A DNA stretch of 10,243 bases from Actinomycetota bacterium (GTDB lineage: Bacteria; Actinomycetota; Actinomycetes; Mycobacteriales; Mycobacteriaceae): assembly GCA_005787665.1 (NCBI GenBank), contig SYAB01000260.1, positions 1 to 10,243 on the forward strand, in the 5' to 3' direction. The notes below the pieces were generated by a model. That model was not told the DNA's origin, did no database searches, and saw only the letters and a list, made by a program, of their open reading frames with translations. This document shows, piece by piece, positions 5,634-10,243 of this stretch (positions are counted from its first letter, which is position 1; every line of letters begins with the position of its first letter). Made by a program: the position numbers and the translations under genes.

Positions 5634-6848
5634 ATGCTGAGCAAGGTCCCCGAGGTCACCGTCTGGTTCTGGGTGATCAAGATCCTGTGCACGACGGTCG
5701 GGGAGAGCTTCGCCGACTGGGTCAACGAGACCCTGGGGCTGGGCCTGCTGACGACGACGGCGATCTTCACCGCCGTGCTCGTCGGCGTGCTGGTCTGGCA
5801 GATGAGCCTGTCGCGCTATGTGCCGTTCGTGTACTGGCTGACCGTGGTGGTGCTCAGCGTCACCGGCACCCTGTACACCGACATCCTCACCGACTCCCTG
5901 CGCGTTCCGCTGGCGGTGAGCAGCGCGGTGTTCGCCGGGCTCCTCGCGGTGGTGTTCGGGATCTGGTGGGCGCGGGAACGCACCCTGTCGATCCACAGCA
6001 TCATCACGACCCCGCGGGAAGGCTTCTACTGGCTGGCCGTCCTGGTCACCTTCGCACTGGGCACCGCACTCGGGGACTGGACCCTGGAGTTGACCGGCTG
6101 GCAGCCCGGGGTGGCAGTGCTGCTGCCCGCCGGCCTGATCGCCGCGATCGCGGTGGGCTGGCGACTCGGCGCCAACCCGGTGCTCTCGTTCTGGCTGGCC
6201 TACATCCTGACCCGCCCGCTAGGCGCCAACCTCGGTGACTGGCTGGCCCGTACCCGCGCCGAGGGCGGCGTCGGACTGGGAACCGCCGGCACCAGCGTGG
6301 TGTTCCTGGCGGCCATCCTGGCCACGGTGATCTACCTGACCGTCACCCGCCGCGACGTCATCGACAACCCGGACACCACCGCCGCGCCTGTCGCCGCACG
6401 ACATGCTGGCCGCGAACGAGTCATGCTCGGCTACTACGCGGTGCTGGCCGCAGCCACGGCCGGGCTGCTGACGTGGGCGGGCGCGCAACCGCACGGCAGT
6501 TCACCGGCGCTGGAAGCCGAGGGCCCTTCGGCGCCCGCGGTGGCCGCACTGCCCGCCGGCCAGGTCACCGCCGCGTTCCCAGCTGCTGACCTCGACCAGT
6601 TCCGCATCATCGTCACCGACACCACGGCCAAGGTGTCATCCGGTGACCAGGCCGGCGCAACAGCGCGGATCACCGACCTGGAAACGGCGTGGGACGACGC
6701 CGAAGACCGGCTCCGGCCCCTAGACGGCGCCGCCTGGACCTACCTGGACGGCAAGATCGACGCCGCCCTCAAAGCGGTACGGGCATCCAACCCAGACCCG
6801 GCGACCGAACAACAGGCACTGAACGCCCTGAACAGCGCCCTGCGCTGA
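5634..6848 (+). CDS. COG4705-like polytopic membrane protein with extra C-terminal helical domain
   Basis: A 404-residue protein. Residues 1 to about 238 form a multi-helix membrane domain of the COG4705 type (KVPEVTVWFWVIKILCTTVG, RYVPFVYWLTVV, RTLSIHSIITTPREGFYWLA, LAYILTRPLGANLGDWLA). A Gly-x4-Asp motif recurs four times, at GESFAD (Asp28), GTLYTD (Asp83), GTALGD (Asp148) and GANLGD (Asp202), which points to internal duplication. A further helix (266-283) and an Ala/Pro linker lead to an extracytoplasmic helical domain (about 310-404: FRIIVTDTTAKVSSGDQAGA, TDLETAWDDAEDRLRPLD, WTYLDGKIDAALKAVRASNP). The molecular function of COG4705 is not known to me. The start ATG 5634 matches the family N-terminus; GTG at 5616 is an alternative. 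It follows a strong regulator-type box, so it is likely a regulon target. Its end faces the PAP2 gene across 92 bp. Confidence 0.85.
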   Translation: MLSKVPEVTVWFWVIKILCTTVGESFADWVNETLGLGLLTTTAIFTAVLVGVLVWQMSLSRYVPFVYWLTVVVLSVTGTLYTDILTDSLRVPLAVSSAVFAGLLAVVFGIWWARERTLSIHSIITTPREGFYWLAVLVTFALGTALGDWTLELTGWQPGVAVLLPAGLIAAIAVGWRLGANPVLSFWLAYILTRPLGANLGDWLARTRAEGGVGLGTAGTSVVFLAAILATVIYLTVTRRDVIDNPDTTAAPVAARHAGRERVMLGYYAVLAAATAGLLTWAGAQPHGSSPALEAEGPSAPAVAALPAGQVTAAFPAADLDQFRIIVTDTTAKVSSGDQAGATARITDLETAWDDAEDRLRPLDGAAWTYLDGKIDAALKAVRASNPDPATEQQALNALNSALR

Positions 6849-6940
6849 ATAAGACTGTGCGAACCAGAACCATTGAGGCGCTGACACGTTCGGCTTCCGC
6901 CAGCGCTGCCGGGACGACCGCTTCAACTGCGCAGCCAGGA

Positions 6941-7858
6941 TCAGTCCGCGCTGACGGAACTCGGAACACCCTGTCGCGGCGCCGGTTGGGCCCGCGACCA
7001 CCACGACGCGGCCAGGATCACCGCCGCAGCCCAACCCGCTCCGAGCAGCCAACCGGCCAGCACATCGGTCAGAAAATGCACCCCCAGATACGGGCGGGAA
7101 AAGCCGATCAAGACGATCGCGGTCACCGTCGCCGCCCACACCGCCACCTGGACCGCCCACCGGCGAATCACCCACCGGCACAACATCCACGCCCCCAGGA
7201 CCCCGATCGCTGCGGCGCCGGTGGCGTGCCCGGACGGAAAGGAGAACCCGGGCGTGGGAATCACGGCGAACGGCAAGCCTGGACGCGGCCGGCCGACCAG
7301 ATGCTTGGCGACCACGATCACCAACCCGATACCTCCGCCACCGGCCAGCCCGACCAACACCGGCAGCCACGACCGCGCCTGCACCGCAGCCACCACACAC
7401 ACCAGCGTCAGCCACACCGCCTGAGCGTCAACCTCACCCATCCGGGTCACGACCAGCAGGACTTTCGTCAGCCACACCTCCCGATGGGCAGCCAGCCACG
7501 CCGCGACCGGTTCATCGAACGCCGCGACGCCCTCACCGTCGAGCACATCGTCGAGCAGATCGGTGAACCCCACCGCGGCAGTGCCCACCGCGACCAGCCC
7601 CGCCACCAATCCCACGACGGCGACACCACGCAGCCCCAACCAGGCCTGCACCGGGGACACCAGGGCGTCCAGGCGCACCGCGACCACCCGCAGCACCGGA
7701 CCGACCAGCGGGACATCGCCGACGCGCTCCAGCCGGCCGCTGCGCGGCGGGTGCCGGGCCACCCACACCGCCAACGCCGCCACCACAACCAGCAGGCCGC
7801 CCACACCGACGCCTACCGGACCGAACCGCGCCGCCCCCAACCCCACACCGTGTCCCAT
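6941..7858 (-). CDS. PAP2-family membrane phosphatase
   Basis: A 305-residue polytopic protein with the complete acid phosphatase triad of the PAP2 superfamily: KHLVGRPRP (Lys185, Arg190), FPSGHAT (Ser209, His211) and SRPYLGVHFLTDVLAG (Arg255, His261, Asp265). About six helices are seen; the extra N-terminal portion (residues 1 to about 95) adds one or two membrane segments before the usual core. Members dephosphorylate lipid pyrophosphates or phosphatidate at the outer membrane face; bacterial examples such as PgpB, YbjG and BcrC act on undecaprenyl pyrophosphate. The substrate cannot be read from sequence. ATG 7858 is used; a TTG directly before it is possible, and no clear Shine-Dalgarno is visible. 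It is divergent from the 156-aa gene (147-bp gap), and an UppP enzyme lies 0.8 kb away. Confidence 0.92.
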   Translation of the reverse strand: MGHGVGLGAARFGPVGVGVGGLLVVVAALAVWVARHPPRSGRLERVGDVPLVGPVLRVVAVRLDALVSPVQAWLGLRGVAVVGLVAGLVAVGTAAVGFTDLLDDVLDGEGVAAFDEPVAAWLAAHREVWLTKVLLVVTRMGEVDAQAVWLTLVCVVAAVQARSWLPVLVGLAGGGGIGLVIVVAKHLVGRPRPGLPFAVIPTPGFSFPSGHATGAAAIGVLGAWMLCRWVIRRWAVQVAVWAATVTAIVLIGFSRPYLGVHFLTDVLAGWLLGAGWAAAVILAASWWSRAQPAPRQGVPSSVSAD

Positions 7859-8005
7859 CAACGGTCATCAAACCAAGCACCCGGCCGGCCACCGTGCAGG
7901 CCGCACCGCAGTCCGGCGCAATCCGCGCCCGAGCGGCCCCGGCCGCCGCCGGAGAGGGACCATCCCGCGACCGAAACAGACAACGAATGAGGAGCCAATA
8001 CCGAT

Positions 8006-8476
8006 ATGGACACCAACACCCCCGAACCCCAGGACACCCCCGACCCGACCGCAGAGCAGGCCACCAACGAGATTCCTCGGACGTCGGCCCCTACCGAGGC
8101 GCTGCCACCCAACCCTCCTGCAGCTGAGGGCAAGCGCAGCGTCCTCTCCCGGCCCTGGACGTGGGTCGGTATCGCCGCGGCCGCGTTACTGCTCGGCGCG
8201 GGGATCTTCGTGACCGGTGTAGTGGCCGGGAAGACACTCGGCGGTGAGTACGAATGGCATCGCGACCACGAAGCTGCCAACAGCCAGCCGATCAAGACCG
8301 ACTCATCCAAGGACGACGACGAGGCCGATGAGGCCGACCAGGCACCGGCATCGAAGAACAACCAGACCGATCAATCCCAGCTCGCCGTACCGACACCCGC
8401 GACGAAGGCGCCGAATCCCAGCAGCACGGCCTCCCCGGCACCGGCCCCCACCCCGGCGCCACCCGGTACCCGCTAG
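8006..8476 (+). CDS. 156-aa single-pass membrane protein, disordered on both sides
   Basis: ATG at 8006 is preceded by GAGGAG 11 nt upstream. The N-terminal 45 residues are Pro/Thr/Glu-rich (MDTNTPEPQDTPDPTAEQ). One membrane helix follows (TWVGIAAAALLLGAGIFVTG), then an EYEWHRDHEA patch with two His, an acidic cluster (KDDDEADEADQ), a polar Asn/Gln part and a Pro/Ala/Thr/Ser tail (SPAPAPTPAPPGTR). I recognise no family; low-complexity content makes homology weak evidence. The layout, with short cytoplasmic disorder, one helix and a longer extracytoplasmic disordered tail, suggests a cell-wall-spanning anchor or accessory protein. It is divergent from PAP2, and UppP follows 151 bp downstream on the same strand, so co-transcription is possible but unproven. 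Confidence 0.7.
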   Translation: MDTNTPEPQDTPDPTAEQATNEIPRTSAPTEALPPNPPAAEGKRSVLSRPWTWVGIAAAALLLGAGIFVTGVVAGKTLGGEYEWHRDHEAANSQPIKTDSSKDDDEADEADQAPASKNNQTDQSQLAVPTPATKAPNPSSTASPAPAPTPAPPGTR

Positions 8477-8627
8477 TCCCCCTGCAGCCGCAGGCTCGCA
8501 GCCAGAACCGTGGTGGTCACGCCCGCGTGCGGCCCTTCGGGTATGTACTGCGTGCACACGTTGCAGTTCGGCGGCGCGCCCCATCAGAGGCCCGCAACAG
8601 CGCACCCGAAGAAAGGCTCCTTAGGTT

Positions 8628-9557
8628 GTGACCACCCACCTCAGCTACGTCGAAGCCGTTATCGTCGGCCTCTTCCAAGGGGTCACCGAACTCTTCCCTG
8701 TCTCCAGCCTCGGCCACTCGGTACTGATCCCCGCCCTCGTCGGAGGGCGCTGGGCCCAAGACCTCAACGTCTCCACACCGGAATCTCCCTACCTCGCCTT
8801 CATCGTCGGGTTGCACGTCGCCACCGCCATCGCACTGCTGATGTTCTTCTGGCGCGACTGGCTCGTGATCCTCGGAGGTTTCTTCAGCTCCATCAGAAAC
8901 CGGCGGATTAGCACCCGTCCCGAACGGCTCGCATGGCTGATCGTTCTCGCCACGATCCCAGTCGGCCTCTCCGGCCTCGCCCTCGAACACCTCTTCCGAA
9001 CAACCCTCGGAAAACCCATCCCCGCCGCGGCCTTCCTCATGGTCAACGGAGCCGTGCTCCTGCTCGGAGAACGACAGCGACGAACAGCGCCAGCCCCGGC
9101 GAATCCTCTGCCGAACAACGCCTCTCAGCCAGCGGAGCACCCTTCCACCGTCGGTAACCCAGTGGACGACCAACTCGCCGACCAGACGATCAAGCAAGGC
9201 GTGCTGATCGGGTGCGCTCAGATCCTCGCCCTACTACCCGGCATCAGTCGGTCCGGCATCACCATGGTCGCTGGCCTACTGCGAGGCCTCTCCCACGAGG
9301 AAGCAGCACGATTCTCGTTTCTGCTCGCCACCCCGATCATCCTCGCCGCCGGTCTCTTCAAAGTGCCCGATCTCTTCGGGCCACTCGGAACCGGCATCCA
9401 CGGCCAGGTATTCGCCGGCAGCATCGCATCATTCGTCACTGCCTACCTCTCGGTCCGCTTCCTGACTCGCTACTTCGAAACCCGAACGCTGACACCATTT
9501 GCGATCTACTGCCTCGCAGTCGGCGGCGTCGGCCTGCTGTGGCTCACTCTGCGCTGA
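8628..9557 (+). CDS. uppP: Undecaprenyl-diphosphatase UppP (BacA family)
   Basis: This membrane enzyme converts undecaprenyl pyrophosphate to the monophosphate, recycling the lipid carrier for peptidoglycan and other wall polymers; overproduction gives bacitracin resistance. The two family signatures are present: GVTELFPVSSLGHSV (Glu21, Ser27, His30) near the start and PGISRSG (204-210) in the second half. Both sit in repeated membrane halves, and the RF-SFLLATPIILAAG and AIYCLAVGG helices are as expected. At 309 residues it is longer than the about 270 of E. coli UppP; the excess is a hydrophilic Pro/Asn/Gln linker (about 148-188). The first signature has Phe and Leu where the common form is LPVSSTGH. 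GTG at 8628 is the start by alignment to the family; the Shine-Dalgarno is weak. Its codon use has more A/T and TCC/CTC than the upstream genes, suggesting separate origin. Confidence 0.93.
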   Translation: MTTHLSYVEAVIVGLFQGVTELFPVSSLGHSVLIPALVGGRWAQDLNVSTPESPYLAFIVGLHVATAIALLMFFWRDWLVILGGFFSSIRNRRISTRPERLAWLIVLATIPVGLSGLALEHLFRTTLGKPIPAAAFLMVNGAVLLLGERQRRTAPAPANPLPNNASQPAEHPSTVGNPVDDQLADQTIKQGVLIGCAQILALLPGISRSGITMVAGLLRGLSHEEAARFSFLLATPIILAAGLFKVPDLFGPLGTGIHGQVFAGSIASFVTAYLSVRFLTRYFETRTLTPFAIYCLAVGGVGLLWLTLR

Positions 9558-9631
9558 CTTCGTTTGAGTCTGCTGGCAGCAACGTGAGGGCCAATACCCA
9601 AGCGGAACAACGCATCGGCTCTTTTTCCCGC

Positions 9632-9755
9632 ACAACCGTACGGTTCTCGGATTCGCCACGAAAAGCGGAAAAACTGTCTCGCCATCTTGGGCGGAAAAGC
9701 CAACAACGCGCAGTTCAGTAAGTACCGCTTTCGCCACCGAAAAGCGGAACCTACA
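9632..9755 (-). repeat. 124-bp repeat block, copy B (right end of the cargo element)
   Basis: This is the collinear partner of 1821-1944. It holds the palindrome AACCGTACGGTT (9634-9645) and, read inward from 9755, the tip TGTAGGTTCCGC and TTCCG...GTGGCGAA-type motifs at about 9755-9730, 9698-9679 and 9673-9649. It begins 74 bp after the UppP stop. The sequence after 9755 (ACAACAGC) shows no inverted partner, unlike copy A. The remaining bases of the 9558-9917 gap show nothing else I can name except the antitoxin promoter. Confidence 0.85.
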
Positions 9756-9883
9756 ACAACAGCAGCGATATCGGTTCGGCATCGCATGTGAGATGAGCTG
9801 CCGTGACCTGATAACTCTTCCCCGCCATCGAGGCCGCGGCTACACGGACGTATGCCCCGGAGACCGACGTCTCGGCCATCAAA

Positions 9884-9911
9884 TTGCAGCTTGAGCCGTC
9901 GATGGTATGGT
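9884..9911 (+). promoter_or_regulatory. Likely leaderless promoter of the antitoxin gene
   Basis: TTGCAG (9884-9889), a 16-bp spacer and TATGGT (9906-9911) resemble a SigA-type promoter. The expected start of transcription falls at or next to the ATG at 9918. There is no Shine-Dalgarno, consistent with leaderless initiation, which is common in mycobacteria. Confidence 0.5.
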
Positions 9912-9919
9912 CAAACCAT
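9907..9919. promoter_or_regulatory. Candidate autoregulatory operator ATGGT-CAA-ACCAT
   Basis: A 5-bp perfect inverted repeat with a 3-bp centre overlaps the -10 element and the start codon of the antitoxin gene. This is where a VapB/AbrB-type dimer would repress its own promoter. Confidence 0.4.
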
Positions 9920-10163
9920 GCTAGCAACCATTGATGCCGGCGGGCGGGTCGTCGTTCCCAAGGAAGTCCGCGAGCGTCTCGGGCTGCGCCCCGGTAGCCG
10001 GATCGTGTTGACCGAGGTTGAAGGGCACCTCGAGATTTCGCCGGCGACCACACCCGGGCGGCTCGTTGAGCATGGGGGCGCTTTGGTAGCCGTTGCGGAG
10101 GTGGATCTTCCCGTCCTCACAGCCGAGCAGGTCCGGGATGCGGTTGAAGCCACACGCCGGTGA
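9918..10163 (+). CDS. VapB-type antitoxin, AbrB/MazE fold
   Basis: An 81-residue protein. Residues 1 to about 45 (MLATIDAGGRVVVPKEVRER, then LGLRPGSRIVLTEVEGHLEI) are a typical swapped-hairpin AbrB DNA-binding domain. The C-terminal part (PVLTAEQVRDAVEATRR) is the sort of flexible helix that wraps a PIN toxin. It should neutralise the downstream toxin and repress its own promoter. ATG 9918 is chosen over in-frame upstream codons because the AbrB domain begins there and a promoter with its -10 six bases upstream would give a leaderless message. The stop overlaps the toxin start (GTGA), so the two are translationally coupled. Confidence 0.9.
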   Translation: MLATIDAGGRVVVPKEVRERLGLRPGSRIVLTEVEGHLEISPATTPGRLVEHGGALVAVAEVDLPVLTAEQVRDAVEATRR

Positions 10164-10243
10164 CGGCACTCGACACGAGCGTCGTCATCGCAGCCTTTGC
10201 CCCCTGGCATGAGGCGCACAAGGTGGCTGGGCGAGCTGTGACA
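10160..10243 (+). CDS. VapC-type PIN-domain toxin, N-terminal fragment (3' end outside window)
   Basis: GTG at 10160 overlaps the antitoxin stop by 4 bp. The 28 codons visible read VTALDTSVVIAAFAPWHEAH and onward, with the first conserved Asp of the PIN nuclease active site (LDTSVVIAAF) at residue 5. PIN toxins of this type cut RNA (often tRNA or rRNA) and are held inactive by the VapB partner. Only the first strand and helix are visible, so intactness cannot be judged. Confidence 0.85.
   Translation, partial: MTALDTSVVIAAFAPWHEAHKVAGRAVT

Larger units (their letters stand above)
1951..9755. mobile_element. Putative non-autonomous cargo transposon bounded by TGTAGGTTCCGC inverted ends
   Basis: The left end (1951) reads TGTAGGTTCCGCTTTCCGG and the right end (9755, minus strand) TGTAGGTTCCGCTTTTCGG. 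The left end has two nearly abutting copies of the TTCCG...GTGGCGGA motif (1957-1976 and 1978-1996). The right end has three dispersed ones across 124 bp. TGT...ACA tips with several subterminal protein-binding-type repeats, dense at one end and spaced at the other, are the known design of Tn7, Mu and Tn5053-type ends. No transposase, recombinase or resolvase gene lies inside. The outside flanks (GTGGC left, ACAAC right) are not a 5-bp target duplication, so simple single insertion is not proven. Confidence 0.5.

Noticed and set aside
6849..6940. Bidirectional terminator between the COG4705-like and PAP2 genes
   Set aside because: Only a loose 6-bp GCGCTG/CAGCGC pairing with a long loop is visible; too weak to annotate.
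6689..7990. A long plus-strand open frame of 433 codons
   Set aside because: It overlaps the end of the COG4705-like gene and runs fully antisense to the PAP2 gene. Its Arg/His/Pro-rich translation is typical of an antisense shadow in high-GC DNA.
8477..8627. Operator or promoter upstream of UppP
   Set aside because: There are short inverted pieces (CCTGC/GCAGG near 8485, ACTGC/GCAGT near 8555) but no convincing -35/-10 pair or match to the TCAGCGT box.

Overview
This is a high-GC actinobacterial segment, most likely from the Mycobacteriaceae or a close relative. The grounds are the strong G/C bias at third positions, GTG starts, a P1B-4 metal ATPase of the CtpD/CtpJ kind, an apparently leaderless VapB-type antitoxin gene, and paired undecaprenyl-diphosphatase-type enzymes. 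It reads as an accessory region (genomic island or plasmid) made of cargo modules rather than core chromosome.

Region 1 (1-1950) has metal and thiol genes plus debris. It holds the C-terminal half of a P1B-4 ATPase (cut by the window edge), a decayed remnant resembling the end of a cation diffusion facilitator with a 9-bp His-Glu-Gly repeat, and a small thioredoxin-fold-like protein on the minus strand. It ends in a 124-bp repeat block (1821-1944).

Region 2 (1951-9755) is a 7.8-kb cargo block. It is bounded by inverted ends of the TGTAGGTTCCGC / GCGGAACCTACA type with repeated subterminal motifs, and no transposase or recombinase is visible inside it. The cargo is: an orphan FetB-type permease (-); a sensor histidine kinase (+) and an OmpR-family response regulator (-) that converge and overlap by 34 bp; a 77-aa single-pass protein (-) upstream of the regulator; a COG4705-like polytopic membrane protein with an extra helical C-terminal domain (+); a PAP2 phosphatase (-); a 156-aa single-pass protein (+); and an UppP/BacA undecaprenyl-diphosphatase (+). 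Direct repeats with an 11-bp period (TCAGCGTnnnnTCAGC) lie in front of the kinase and in the divergent region between the 77-aa protein and the COG4705-like protein. They look like binding sites of the encoded regulator, which would tie these genes into one autoregulated envelope module.

Region 3 (9756-10243) lies outside that block. It has a type II toxin-antitoxin pair: an AbrB-fold antitoxin and the first 28 codons of a PIN-domain VapC-like toxin.

My overall inference is that the 1951-9755 unit is a self-regulated cell-envelope and lipid-carrier module carried between transposon-like ends, inserted next to an older module that carries the same right-end sequence.
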